Positions 7,746-16,380 of a DNA stretch of 64,000 nt are shown piece after piece (the first letter of the stretch is position 1; each line of letters begins with the position of its first letter). The position numbers and the translations under genes are program-made. A model generated the notes under the pieces. It saw only the letters and a list, made by a program, of their open reading frames with translations, did no database searches and had not been told where the DNA came from. Source of the DNA: Eubacteriaceae bacterium (lineage in GTDB: Bacteria > Bacillota > Clostridia > Lachnospirales > Lachnospiraceae); contig CAJTCR010000019.1 in NCBI GenBank assembly GCA_910574915.1, positions 1 through 64,000 on the forward strand. The letters run 5' to 3'.

Positions 7746-8393
7746 ATGAAACTTCGTAAAATCGCAATCATATTTTCTTTTTCTTTGTTCTTATCAGCTT
7801 GTGCCAATAACAGTTCCACATCTAACGAGCAAACCAAATTTCCGGTTACAAGTGAATCCACTTTGGAATCCAATAGCACTTCTTCCAAAGCAGAACAATC
7901 ATCAAGTACCGATTCTATTACTATAGGAAATGTATCGCTTTCGTTACATGAGAGTAAACAGAGCATACTTGAAAAACTAGATGCGGCTGGTCTGAATTAT
8001 GGTGAAGCAAAACCGGATAATCCAGCAGAAAGCCGATATGATTTTTACTATAACGTTGATGCATGGCTACAGGTATACTTTCTAAATGATGAATGCGTTC
8101 GCCTAAGAATAATTAATGTTGATTTTGAAGATTCTGATGAGCTTCCCTACACAGTTCAGGGTCTACGCCCCGGAAGTACATATTCCCAGATGGAAACACT
8201 ATATGGGGATTCTTTTGAAACACACTCATATTCCAACCGAATAATATATACAATATATCGTTATTCTATTAATGATTGCATTTATGAGTTTGGTATACAG
8301 GAAGATTCAGATTCTATTTATAATATAGATATATATCTTCCAAATCAAGCCCCTATCTATGAGTATGGCGAGGAAATACCAAAAGCAAATTGA
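7746..8393 (+). CDS. Lipoprotein of unknown function
   Basis: A 215-residue protein with a lipoprotein signal peptide (MKLRKIAIIFSFSLFL, lipobox LSAC), a Ser/Thr-rich linker to about residue 60, then a globular domain rich in Tyr, Asp and Glu. The ATG at 7746 has GAGGG upstream; a TATAAT lies at 7695-7700 with a weak -35. It would be anchored on the outer face of the membrane. No family is recognised. Position at the edge of the RiPP/agr island suggests an accessory or immunity-type role, but this is speculation. Confidence 0.75.
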   Translation: MKLRKIAIIFSFSLFLSACANNSSTSNEQTKFPVTSESTLESNSTSSKAEQSSSTDSITIGNVSLSLHESKQSILEKLDAAGLNYGEAKPDNPAESRYDFYYNVDAWLQVYFLNDECVRLRIINVDFEDSDELPYTVQGLRPGSTYSQMETLYGDSFETHSYSNRIIYTIYRYSINDCIYEFGIQEDSDSIYNIDIYLPNQAPIYEYGEEIPKAN

Positions 8394-8412
8394 AAGTTAA
8401 CAAGTATTTTTA

Positions 8413-8460
8413 TATAGAAAGCAGGACAGAACTCATGTAAGTTCTGTCCTGCTTTCTATA
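8413..8460. terminator. Terminator after the lipoprotein gene
   Basis: A perfect 21-bp stem (8413-8433 with 8440-8460) around a 6-nt loop, built on AAAGCAGGACAGAACT. It lies 20 bp after the stop codon; no long T-run follows, so strength is uncertain. Confidence 0.65.
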
Positions 8461-8545
8461 TGGAGAACATATATTACCATATTATTATTGTTTCATTCTA
8501 TAACAAATACTTATAAATTATTCACGAATGCAACTACAAATTAAT

Positions 8546-8592
8546 AAAGCAAAGAAAGGCTGTAGTTTTTAACTACTCCCTCTCTTTGCTTT
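8546..8592. terminator. Terminator after the peptidoglycan hydrolase gene
   Basis: AAAGCAAAGAAAGG...GTAGTT pairs with AACTAC...CTCTTTGCTTT. It lies just downstream of the leftward hydrolase gene. Confidence 0.6.
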
Positions 8593-8621
8593 GTCATTAA
8601 TAATCTGTTAATCTTCTCAAC

Positions 8622-9512
8622 TTATTGGAAAATCTGCTTTGCCTTCTCATAGTATGTCAATCTTGTTTTGTATCCAGAAGTAGTGCCTCTTACTACATCC
8701 GTTACTTTTTTCACAGTTTCCTCAGCCGATAAAGATGCCCATGAAACAATTTTTGTGTTAAGATCCTTATAAACGTTCCAAAACCATCCTGCACTTTCAA
8801 AAGGATAAGTATTAGCTACATATTGCGTAGCATATAATGGCGGTGTCACGATCTTTGGATCGTTTATCTTTTTGACATCTTTCATATATGTCTGAAAGTC
8901 TTTATATTCATAGTCCCATGTCAACTGCAAAAATCCTGCACCATAGTACGGTGCATAATCTGCAGTGCCTGCTACTCCAGGTTTATACCCGTATTCCATA
9001 AAGGTTGCACCTTTGTCTGTTTCTGCCATTCCCTGAGCCAAGAAATGTCTAACCTTTGTTTTAGAATTAAGCGCATATGCATTACATGCTTCATTAAGTT
9101 TAGCAACATTTGCTGGTTTTAACACCATCTTTCCAAAGCCCATTCGTGCCAACTTTCCGGCTGTAATACTTACAGTACCATTTGAAAACCAGCCCGTTGC
9201 ACTTTGAGTATCTTCAAGCACTGCTAAGGTTGCTTGTCCAAGTGCGCCATCACTTGTAAGTCCCATAGCTGCCTGAAATTTTTTAACAACATCACGCAAG
9301 GTTGCATCGTAAGTTGTACTTGTTGTGTTGCAGGAATACCCTTTACTATTCAAAAGTTTTCTACAGGTCACAACTGAATTCCCTACATCTCCAACTTTAA
9401 GGTATCCATTTCCTTCCCTGATTGTTGCCAATGACGGTGCTGCTGCTTTAGCAGCATTTTCAGCACTATTTTCAGCAACATTTTCAACAGCATTTTCATG
9501 TTCTGTATTCAT
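8622..9512 (-). CDS. Peptidoglycan-binding / GH19-like muralytic enzyme
   Basis: A 296-residue protein. After a short Ala/Glu/Asn-rich N-terminus, residues about 36-100 form a PG_binding_1 domain (LKVGDVGNSVVTCRKLLNSKG ... GALGQATL). The C-terminal half (RHFLAQGMAETDKGATF, YYGAGFLQLTWDYEYKDF) matches GH19 chitinase/lysozyme-like glycosidases that cleave amino-sugar polymers; the Glu in the MAETDKGA segment is a catalytic candidate. There is no signal peptide, so export would need lysis or another route. LytTR box B lies upstream, putting it under the quorum-sensing system. It may be a bacteriolysin, an autolysin releasing product, or a lysin borrowed from a phage. Confidence 0.75.
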   Translation of the reverse strand: MNTEHENAVENVAENSAENAAKAAAPSLATIREGNGYLKVGDVGNSVVTCRKLLNSKGYSCNTTSTTYDATLRDVVKKFQAAMGLTSDGALGQATLAVLEDTQSATGWFSNGTVSITAGKLARMGFGKMVLKPANVAKLNEACNAYALNSKTKVRHFLAQGMAETDKGATFMEYGYKPGVAGTADYAPYYGAGFLQLTWDYEYKDFQTYMKDVKKINDPKIVTPPLYATQYVANTYPFESAGWFWNVYKDLNTKIVSWASLSAEETVKKVTDVVRGTTSGYKTRLTYYEKAKQIFQ

Positions 9513-9568
9513 ATTGTACCTTTATGATACTTCAGAAGCAAAAGTACCATTCTCCTTCCTTTTACTTT

Positions 9569-9631
9569 TCAAGCTATGGTTTTCATATAGATACATTTAA
9601 CCATTTTCATGTATTTAATTGGATTTTCCAT
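9569..9631 (-). CDS. Putative 20-residue leader or effector peptide
   Basis: A 21-codon frame beginning MENPIKYMKM with AGGAG five bases before the ATG, located in the long leader between LytTR promoter B and the hydrolase gene. It is basic, Met-rich and has one Cys. The good ribosome site is the main evidence; it may be a leader peptide or chance. Confidence 0.35.
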   Translation of the reverse strand: MENPIKYMKMVKCIYMKTIA

Positions 9632-9715
9632 AGCAGCTCCTATTTACTATAAATCAATAATACTATAGATAACACAATATCCTATATCTCATAAACCATT
9701 CACTTGTTAAAATAT

Positions 9716-9782
9716 ATAATACTATAAATCTAACGTTTTATTATTTCCTCGTCATAATTACGATGTTATATGTAATTTTTTA
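9716..9782 (-). promoter_or_regulatory. LytTR box B and promoter of the hydrolase
   Basis: Repeats GTCATAATTAC (9751-9761) and GTAATTTTTTA (9772-9782) have 21-bp spacing and the spacer GATGTTATAT. TATTAT at 9721-9716 is 30 bp away. The resulting leader is about 200 nt. The rest of 9783-10118 holds only the agrDB terminator. Confidence 0.65.
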
Positions 9783-9937
9783 TTTCTAAAACCACATTTA
9801 TCATTCTACTGTATTAAAGCAACACCATATATTCACTTAAAATGGTGATAAAATAATATTCTTCAAATATAATTATCAAATGCTAGACTAACAATGCAAA
9901 ATTACTCCTCCATTTATTATATCTTTACATCTTTCAC

Positions 9938-9971
9938 AAAAAAAGAATAGATTTATCATCTATCCTTTTTT
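9938..9971 (-). terminator. Terminator of agrDB
   Basis: An A-rich/T-rich stem around GAATAGAT/ATCTATCC with long A and T runs on either side, about 150 bp after the agrB stop. Confidence 0.6.
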
Positions 9972-10118
9972 CTATCTTTAAGAATTATCTTTATTCAGTA
10001 AAATTATCCAGTCGAACTTAATTAACAAACTCAGATTGTTTACTTAACAATAATTTTAACCTACAAGAATAAAATTTTGGTTTTGGCTCTCCAGAACTAA
10101 AGACCAGGTTATTTCAGA

Positions 10119-10691
10119 TCATTTTTGTATTTTATTTTTTATTAATTCGGCTTTTTTAGAAAACATAATACTCAAAAAAGCATATGCACTTAACGTCAAT
10201 AAGGAATGAAGTCGAAAAATAATCAATACAATAAAAACAATAACCCAACCACATAAAATAATATTCATTTTATTTCTATAAAAATTTCGTTCCTCTTTGG
10301 AAACATAATCATTAAATTGGCAACTATATTCCAAATAGTATATTATGCTAATCGAAGCCAAAATCAATAAGAAAGCATTCATATCACTCATTATAAAATA
10401 CTTAGTCAAATAAAGTACAAATGTAAAAACACCACATGAAATAGTAAAACAATGCCAATAGTTTTTCATATGTATTCCACCAATATACGATCTCGTAGAA
10501 ATGAAAATGCCAAAGAACAGTATACATTCTTTTAGCATTTTCATTTTGAGCGCTATAACAAAACACACTAAAAAACAAAACATCATTTCTAAACACGCTT
10601 GTAATCCATATTGATAAATTTTATAATCTTCCTTAGACAAATCCTTGTTTTTACATATAAAACCCATCAATGCAGTTACTAAAAAATCCAT
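10119..10691 (-). CDS. agrB: AgrB-type autoinducer-processing membrane endopeptidase
   Basis: A 190-residue polytopic membrane protein with the AgrB core: STRSYIGGIHMKNYWHC, in which His74 and Cys81 match the catalytic His/Cys pair (seven residues apart, as in S. aureus AgrB His77/Cys84). It should cut the AgrD tail and form the thiolactone. The ATG is 1 bp past the agrD stop, with AAGGAAG upstream. Hydrophobic segments cover most of residues 30-190. Confidence 0.92.
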   Translation of the reverse strand: MDFLVTALMGFICKNKDLSKEDYKIYQYGLQACLEMMFCFLVCFVIALKMKMLKECILFFGIFISTRSYIGGIHMKNYWHCFTISCGVFTFVLYLTKYFIMSDMNAFLLILASISIIYYLEYSCQFNDYVSKEERNFYRNKMNIILCGWVIVFIVLIIFRLHSLLTLSAYAFLSIMFSKKAELIKNKIQK

Positions 10692-10692
10692 G

Positions 10693-10836
10693 TTAAAACT
10701 TCCTTAAGCGTTTTAATTCTTCTGGCTTCTCCAAGTCATGATAAATACACATACAACGAGAGTTTGCAGCCATCACGCTAAACATCATTGCAATTAAACA
10801 CATAACGTTTTGAAGATTATTTTTTATCCATTTCAT
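10693..10836 (-). CDS. agrD: AgrD-type cyclic lactone autoinducer precursor
   Basis: A 47-residue precursor with an N-terminal amphipathic leader (MKWIKNNLQNVMC...), a candidate core around NSRCMCIYH (Cys28, Cys30) and the acidic recognition tail DLEKPEELKRLRKF typical of AgrD. AGGGAGGG precedes the ATG at 10836. A five-residue thiolactone from Cys28 to Tyr32 is most likely, but the second Cys at position 30 leaves the ring ambiguous. It pairs with agrB directly downstream. Confidence 0.9.
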   Translation of the reverse strand: MKWIKNNLQNVMCLIAMMFSVMAANSRCMCIYHDLEKPEELKRLRKF

Positions 10837-10879
10837 ATTAGTCCCTCCCTAGATATATTTTATTATTATTTTTTTAGTA

Positions 10880-10947
10880 ATCATACACTCATTTTTATCA
10901 TTAATTTTTTTCCATGTAACTTTTACGAGGTTATATGTAACTTTTAC
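10880..10947 (-). promoter_or_regulatory. LytTR box C and promoter of agrDB
   Basis: Two identical GTAACTTTTAC repeats (10916-10926, 10937-10947) are spaced 21 bp. TATGAT at 10885-10880 lies 31 bp away. The box begins immediately after the sensor-kinase stop codon. This is the expected autoinduction site. Confidence 0.75.
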
Positions 10948-12243
10948 CTATCTTTTGTTATCAATCAATATAAATATAATTTTAAATTCCTCTTGGGTAT
11001 TTTCTATTACTACCGATCCATGATATTTATGTACAATTTTTTCAATAGATCTTAATCCAAATCCATGAGTAGACTTATCTGGTTTCCGAGTTAGAATCCT
11101 TCCAGTTTTATCTTTTATTAACTCACCATCATATGAATTTATGACTGTAGTGATTAAGATGTTTTTGTCATATGCCATATATATTTTTATATACTTATTC
11201 TTCATTTCAGCATTGTTTGCCTCAATGGCATTGTCTAAGACATTGCCAATTAATACACTGAGATCAGCCATTTCAAACGGAAGCCATACAGGTATATGTA
11301 CATCAACAAAACACTCAATTCCAAGTGTTTTCATCAAAGAATACTTAGCATTAATAATCGCATCAACAATCAAGTTTTCCGTTCTGGATATATTCCAGTT
11401 TTTCCTATTATCCTCAACTAGATTATCTAAATATTCTTCCGCCATTTCATACTGTTGTTTTTGTAACATACATAATAATGAAATAAAATGTTGTTTTATA
11501 TCATGTTTCGCATTATGATATTCTGCCATCGCAATTTTATTTTCTTGAATATTCTTGCTATATATTTCTAACTGTTGTGTATATACAGCATTATATCTCC
11601 TCAGAACTAGCTCATCAGCTAATAACAAACATAATCTAAAAACCAGAAAATTAATGAACAACATTATTATTACACATATTGCTGATTCTTTTATTGCTAA
11701 TCCCTGTTCCAGTAAACTTCCATACATAAAGATTTTGTAAACAATAAACAGACTACCAATGGGTAAAAATAAAAGCATAAGATAACATTTCATAGGTAAA
11801 TTTTTTATATTCTCAATTTGAAAATATCTACTCAAACAGTATATCAAAATTAAAACAATAATTTCTGAAATCAATGCTCCTACTGCTTGAGGATATTGAT
11901 AATCCATACCCAACGCTATAAAAAAATAACCAACTAAAAATTCTGATAGCGTCCACAAAATACTTAGTATACCGGACAATGCAACTTTTTGAATAGCACT
12001 TCCCTTAAAGCAAATTAGCGAAACCAAACTATTCAAAATCAATCCAACGGCCAAATTTATGTAGGAAGGAAAGTTAGACTCTGTAAATAAAAACATCTGC
12101 CATGCCATATATACAAAATATATGATCCAGTTAGCCACTCTTTTTCGCTTTTGAAAAAATCCTGAAAAGTAAACGTTTAAAATAATAATGCAAATAAAAG
12201 TTGCTATAATATATAACAGTAAATTTGTCTTATAACTAAACAA
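10948..12243 (-). CDS. agrC: AgrC-type peptide-sensing histidine kinase
   Basis: A 431-residue protein with about six or seven membrane segments in the N-terminal half, a dimerisation region with the phospho-acceptor in AEYHNAKHDIKQHF, and a HATPase_c domain of the HPK10 type (VLIGNVLDNAIEANN as N-box, THGFGLRSIEKI as G-box). It should sense the processed AgrD peptide at the outer face and phosphorylate the LytTR regulator encoded just upstream; the two genes overlap by 8 bp. Confidence 0.9.
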   Translation of the reverse strand: MFSYKTNLLLYIIATFICIIILNVYFSGFFQKRKRVANWIIYFVYMAWQMFLFTESNFPSYINLAVGLILNSLVSLICFKGSAIQKVALSGILSILWTLSEFLVGYFFIALGMDYQYPQAVGALISEIIVLILIYCLSRYFQIENIKNLPMKCYLMLLFLPIGSLFIVYKIFMYGSLLEQGLAIKESAICVIIMLFINFLVFRLCLLLADELVLRRYNAVYTQQLEIYSKNIQENKIAMAEYHNAKHDIKQHFISLLCMLQKQQYEMAEEYLDNLVEDNRKNWNISRTENLIVDAIINAKYSLMKTLGIECFVDVHIPVWLPFEMADLSVLIGNVLDNAIEANNAEMKNKYIKIYMAYDKNILITTVINSYDGELIKDKTGRILTRKPDKSTHGFGLRSIEKIVHKYHGSVVIENTQEEFKIIFILIDNKR

Positions 12244-12964
12244 TTATCGAATCTCCTTTTATCTTACAGTATAATTCATTAACAGTTTTTCTTCGATTTT
12301 CACTAATACTTAACACTGTCCCATCATGTAATTGCATTGTATCATACATATATACTTCAACGTATTTGGGATTAACTAAAAAAGATTGATGTGTTCTAAA
12401 AAAATAAATCCCCTTTTGCTTCAAATTTTGCTCAATCGAATTTAATTTTTCATAGCACTTTCTAATTTCCGTTCCAATATTAATATATGTTACTCTCTTA
12501 TCACTTTGAAAATATATTATTTGATTGAGTGGCAATCTGTAATGTACTTTATTGTATTGAAACTGAAAAAAATGTGGTGTCTGTCTAATTTTATCTATTG
12601 CACTTATGAAATACTTTTCAAATATTTCATTTGAAATAGGTTTTGTAATAAAGCGAAATGCAGATACTTCAAATACTTCTTTTGCAAAACTTTCATGATT
12701 TGTCACATAAATCAATAATACATCTTTGTCAAACAGTCTGATTTTTCTGGCAGCATCTACCCCATTTTCACTTTTCATCTCTATATCAATATAGATAATA
12801 TCATACTTTGCTTTCGGATTTATAATATAATCCGTCAATGTTAATCCATCAAAGAACACATCTATATTTATTGATACACATAATTTTTTACTAATTGCTC
12901 TTATACGTTCTTCTATATCAGAAGTTATTACTTTTTCATCATCACAAATAGCTATTTCGATCAT
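12236..12964 (-). CDS. agrA: AgrA-type LytTR response regulator
   Basis: A 242-residue regulator with a receiver domain (acidic pocket CDDE, phospho-Asp in IIYIDIEMKSENG) and a C-terminal LytTR DNA-binding domain (IYFFRTHQSFLVNPKYV). LytTR proteins bind two direct repeats about two helical turns apart, which fits the five boxes in this island. The ATG at 12964 was chosen because AAAGGA lies nine bases upstream; ATGs at 12970 and 12973 are too close to it. Confidence 0.9.
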   Translation of the reverse strand: MIEIAICDDEKVITSDIEERIRAISKKLCVSINIDVFFDGLTLTDYIINPKAKYDIIYIDIEMKSENGVDAARKIRLFDKDVLLIYVTNHESFAKEVFEVSAFRFITKPISNEIFEKYFISAIDKIRQTPHFFQFQYNKVHYRLPLNQIIYFQSDKRVTYINIGTEIRKCYEKLNSIEQNLKQKGIYFFRTHQSFLVNPKYVEVYMYDTMQLHDGTVLSISENRRKTVNELYCKIKGDSIIV

Positions 12965-12992
12965 TTTCATCATTCCTTTAAGCAAATTAAGC

Positions 12993-13388
12993 TCAGGTAT
13001 TCTCCATTAAATTTAAAGCATGTTTTATGATCTGCTCTAAATCGTGCCGTTTTCTTATTGGACATTCAGCTAAAATTTGACCCATAGATAATGTATTGTT
13101 GTCTTTACCAGTAATCAGATATGTTATATCTATACCCAATTTAACATTTAAGGTGTGTAGCCTTTTTATCGAAAGACTATTAACACCTCTTTCTATTTTC
13201 CCATAATATGCAGTACTAATACCAAGCATCTCTGCCATTTGCTCCTGCGTATAATCTTTTTCACGCCTTATCCTACGCAATCTCAGCCCTATTTCTACAT
13301 ACAAATTACCTTCGTCTGTATTTAATTCTCTTACTTTGCTACTTTCTCTTTTACCCGCACTATGACTTTCATTGGAATCTTGTATCAT
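12993..13388 (-). CDS. XRE-family regulator of the agr operon
   Basis: A 131-residue protein with a hydrophilic N-terminal 30 residues and a helix-turn-helix at about 32-90 (TQEQMAEMLGISTAYYGKIERG). It is the first gene of the XRE-agrA-agrC operon and follows LytTR box D. The leader contains an inverted repeat at 13403-13429 (AAATGTAT/ATACATTT) plus similar half sites, a candidate autoregulatory operator. Start ATG with AAAAGGAG. Confidence 0.8.
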   Translation of the reverse strand: MIQDSNESHSAGKRESSKVRELNTDEGNLYVEIGLRLRRIRREKDYTQEQMAEMLGISTAYYGKIERGVNSLSIKRLHTLNVKLGIDITYLITGKDNNTLSMGQILAECPIRKRHDLEQIIKHALNLMENT

Positions 13389-13509
13389 AAAAATCTCCTT
13401 TTAAAATGTATAGATTAATAATACATTTACTTATAAGACTTTTTAATACATATATACTTCCTATTTAAAGTCATATTTATACATTTTGAAATACTATTTC
13501 TGCCAATTA

Positions 13510-13576
13510 ATTATACATGATTTTTTACCACATTCTTTTTTCAAGTAATAATTACGATTTTATATGTAATTTTCAC
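13510..13576 (-). promoter_or_regulatory. LytTR box D and promoter of the XRE-agrA-agrC operon
   Basis: Repeats GTAATAATTAC (13545-13555) and GTAATTTTCAC (13566-13576) have 21-bp spacing; TATAAT at 13515-13510 is 30 bp away. Confidence 0.7.
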
Positions 13577-13677
13577 AATTCCATTACTGTCAATCAGGCA
13601 GGGAAGATCTATCTTGCCCTATTCGCCGCGCCCATAACCGCTTCTGCGGCATACTTCCTCTACGTAGAGCTACGCAT

Positions 13678-13702
13678 AAAAAAAGTGGCTGAATTCAGCC
13701 AC
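13678..13702 (-). terminator. Terminator of the van operon
   Basis: The perfect 18-bp palindrome 13685-13702 (GTGGCTGAATTCAGCCAC) is followed leftward by seven T residues (13684-13678). It ends the vanW-to-acetyltransferase operon. Between it and LytTR box D, bases 13595-13677 are noticeably GC-richer than their surroundings and encode only a short Arg-rich tail-like frame, probably a scar of an earlier insertion. Confidence 0.85.
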
Positions 13703-13762
13703 TCCATTCATAACAATTCCCATTTATTTATAACTACTTTTTTACCAATCCAAACAATTTTA

Positions 13763-14242
13763 TCAATCACAGGACTGCTCAAGTTTTCTTTCTATTACAT
13801 GCATTGGTTGTGAAACAACCGTGCAACCATCGGAAATGTCTGTACTAACCACGGCACCTGCTCCAATTTTTACGTTGTCACCGATCTTTATACCTCCAAC
13901 GATAATTGCACCTGCTCCAATCAAACAATTATTCCCTATTATAGGTGCTTTTTTATTTACTTCTCCAATAGTTACATTCTGATAAATCCAACATTCTTCA
14001 CCTATTACTGCATAACGAGAAATAAAAATCCCATGTAATCCATGAGGAAGCACTGGCACACTATTGAATATTGTGTCGGGACCAATATATCCTCCATGAC
14101 GATGTGCATACCTACTCATCACAAATGTCAAAATATCTCTATATAATCCATTCTTCGCTTTTTTTTGCAACCGATATAATCTCCAAAAATTACTTAAATT
14201 ATTGCCTCTTGAATAATCAATAATCTTTCTCCTTAAACTCAT
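13763..14242 (-). CDS. CysE-like hexapeptide-repeat O-acetyltransferase
   Basis: A 159-residue left-handed beta-helix acetyltransferase: repeated hexapeptides (IGNNCLIGAGAIIVGGIKIG...) and a catalytic-His region LPHGLHGIFIS, as in serine O-acetyltransferases and related sugar acetyltransferases. It is shorter than CysE (about 270), lacking the N-terminal helical domain. It is last in the van operon, 24 bp after vanT racemase, with AAGGAG six bases from the chosen ATG. It is not a usual part of vanG clusters. It could acetylate serine, a muropeptide sugar or another metabolite; the substrate is unknown. Confidence 0.75.
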   Translation of the reverse strand: MSLRRKIIDYSRGNNLSNFWRLYRLQKKAKNGLYRDILTFVMSRYAHRHGGYIGPDTIFNSVPVLPHGLHGIFISRYAVIGEECWIYQNVTIGEVNKKAPIIGNNCLIGAGAIIVGGIKIGDNVKIGAGAVVSTDISDGCTVVSQPMHVIERKLEQSCD

Positions 14243-14266
14243 ACTCATCTCCTTACAACTGTTAAA

Positions 14267-15379
14267 CTAAAATTCATTTTTTATTATTCTTGGAAGTCTA
14301 TTTCCCATTCTGCTTAAAATTTCGTTTGAAATAGTATCACAATTAAAAGAAAAATCTTCTACAGATATTTCTTCATTACCAGACTTTCCAATCAATACTG
14401 CCTCATCCCCTATTTCCATATCACAATTTTCTTCCAACTCTACCATTAATTGATCCATACATATTCTGCCAATTATTCTAAATCGCTTCCCACGAATTAA
14501 AACATCAGCATAGTTAATATTTCTAGGAACGCCATCAGCATATCCTATTGCAATAACCGCAACCTGTTTCTTCCCCTCTATTTTATATGCTCTACCGTAT
14601 CCAACAGACTGTCCGTTGTCTACGCTCCTAATCTCTATAACTCTTGATTTTAAACTCAAAACTGGTTTCAGCTCCATGCTGCCCTTTGTATTATCACTAT
14701 AACATCCATATAAAATAATTCCTGGTCTTACATAATCACATTCTAAATGACTATAATTAATAATTCCATAACTACTTTGTATATGAATTGGTACATTATA
14801 CCCATTTGCTTTCAGCCAAGAATTTAACTGCATAAACTTTGAGATTTGAAACTTCGTAAATTCAACATCATCTGAACTAAAACTATCTGCAACACATAAA
14901 TGACTATATATTCCTGTCACATTTAAACATTTAGACTTGACTATTTTCATAATCTGACCTTTTTCGTTGCAATTAATACCTATACGATTCATTCCAGTAT
15001 TTATTGCAATATGCACATCAATTGACATCTTCTGCAATTCCAGCTTTTGTGCATAATGAAAATCAATTATTGATTGTGTCAATTTGAACTTTTCCAATAA
15101 GTATGCTTTTTCTGGTAATGTATAACCCAAGATAAGTATTGTTCCTTCTGCCATTAATTTTCTTAATTCTATTGCCTCCGAAAGAGTTGCAACTGCAAAA
15201 TCATGAATACCCACTTTTATTAATTCTGGAATTACCACTCGAATCCCATGTCCATATGCATTAGCTTTGACAACAGCCATTATTTTAGTATTTTGATGAA
15301 GTATTTTTTTTATTTGTAAAACATTCCATTTCAAATTATCTAAATCAACTTCAATCCATGCTCTTTCTTTTAAACACAT
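14267..15379 (-). CDS. vanT: VanT racemase module (serine/alanine racemase), separate gene
   Basis: A 370-residue fold-type III PLP racemase. The PLP lysine is Lys38 in VVKANAYGHG and the C-terminal barrel carries SVGYGRAY with the second catalytic Tyr. In vanG/vanC clusters VanT is one protein with a membrane domain fused to this racemase; here the two are separate frames overlapping by 10 bp, and their summed length (336 + 370) equals a usual fused VanT. GAGG lies upstream of the ATG. Expected role: L-Ser to D-Ser for the VanG ligase. Confidence 0.88.
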   Translation of the reverse strand: MCLKERAWIEVDLDNLKWNVLQIKKILHQNTKIMAVVKANAYGHGIRVVIPELIKVGIHDFAVATLSEAIELRKLMAEGTILILGYTLPEKAYLLEKFKLTQSIIDFHYAQKLELQKMSIDVHIAINTGMNRIGINCNEKGQIMKIVKSKCLNVTGIYSHLCVADSFSSDDVEFTKFQISKFMQLNSWLKANGYNVPIHIQSSYGIINYSHLECDYVRPGIILYGCYSDNTKGSMELKPVLSLKSRVIEIRSVDNGQSVGYGRAYKIEGKKQVAVIAIGYADGVPRNINYADVLIRGKRFRIIGRICMDQLMVELEENCDMEIGDEAVLIGKSGNEEISVEDFSFNCDTISNEILSRMGNRLPRIIKNEF

Positions 15380-16380
15380 TTTAATTTCCTCTTTCTAATG
15401 ATAAAACTACAAACTGTAGCTACTGCTACAGATAGCAGAATCACACATATATACTGAATAAATGTATTCTTTATCAATACCGTCGTGCTTCTTGTATATT
15501 TTGCTATTCCTCTCAGTAATATAATGATTGCCGGGTGAATCACATAAATCATTCCTGAAAAATCTCGCATCCATACAGCAGCTTTTGTTTGAACTAACAA
15601 TAAAAGGTGGAACAAAAAATACATTGTTGGAAGCAAGAAAATGTACATGCTATTGTGTTTCTGCCACCCAATCGAATACGTTATATATCCTTCTAGTAAC
15701 ATAAATAATACTGATACTGAAACTCCGACTACACAATCTTTAATTCGATAATGGCCCTTCTGCAAAGCAATAAATGTTCCAAGAACTAAAAATGCAGGGG
15801 CAAAAAAGACACCATTTCTTGTATAACTGCTTATTGAAAACACTACATTAAAAATTGCCACTAATATAGGCACCTTACTTGTAAATCCGTAATAACTGTC
15901 CCCTAACAGTCCAATAACATACATTGCCATTGAAAACAATGCTGCCCCTGCTACACTTTTTTTGCACAATCCTATTATAATAATGCAACCGATTATCATT
16001 GCAGGAAAGTACCATAAATGATAAAATGTACCGTCCATAATTAACATTTTAATTATATCCCAAAAATCTATTCGGAAATTACCCGCATATAAATTTATAG
16101 GCATGTACAAAATGGTTGCCCCTAAATACATCACTCCATTCTTAATTAAATATCTATATATTTTTCTTTTTGTCGCAAATCCGTTTTTAATATATGGTGC
16201 TATTACAAAATATCCTGTTATCATAAAGAAAAAAGGAACTGCTACTCTGCCTAAACAATAAGTAATTAAATAATCTATATTTTCATTCCAATATGATAGC
16301 GGCGCTATATGGATAGCTACCACCAAAAATGCAGCTATCATACGAAAATGATCTATCCCTCCATACCTTTTAAATTTCAT
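15370..16380 (-). CDS. vanT: VanT membrane module (acyltransferase-3-like), separate gene
   Basis: A 336-residue polytopic protein with about ten hydrophobic segments, beginning MKFKRYGGIDHFRMIAAFLV as in the N-terminal membrane domain of VanT, which is thought to import L-serine. The ATG overlaps the vanXY stop (ATGA) and GGAGAG lies upstream. The ending ...RKRKLKCV and stop overlap the start of the racemase gene in another frame, so the usual fusion is broken. Confidence 0.82.
   Translation of the reverse strand: MKFKRYGGIDHFRMIAAFLVVAIHIAPLSYWNENIDYLITYCLGRVAVPFFFMITGYFVIAPYIKNGFATKRKIYRYLIKNGVMYLGATILYMPINLYAGNFRIDFWDIIKMLIMDGTFYHLWYFPAMIIGCIIIIGLCKKSVAGAALFSMAMYVIGLLGDSYYGFTSKVPILVAIFNVVFSISSYTRNGVFFAPAFLVLGTFIALQKGHYRIKDCVVGVSVSVLFMLLEGYITYSIGWQKHNSMYIFLLPTMYFLFHLLLLVQTKAAVWMRDFSGMIYVIHPAIIILLRGIAKYTRSTTVLIKNTFIQYICVILLSVAVATVCSFIIRKRKLKCV

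Noticed and set aside
7746..8393. LytTR box A as the promoter site of the lipoprotein gene
   Set aside because: The -10 at the fixed 30-bp distance lies on the left side as for all other boxes, and the lipoprotein has its own TATAAT at 7695-7700; the box therefore points the other way.
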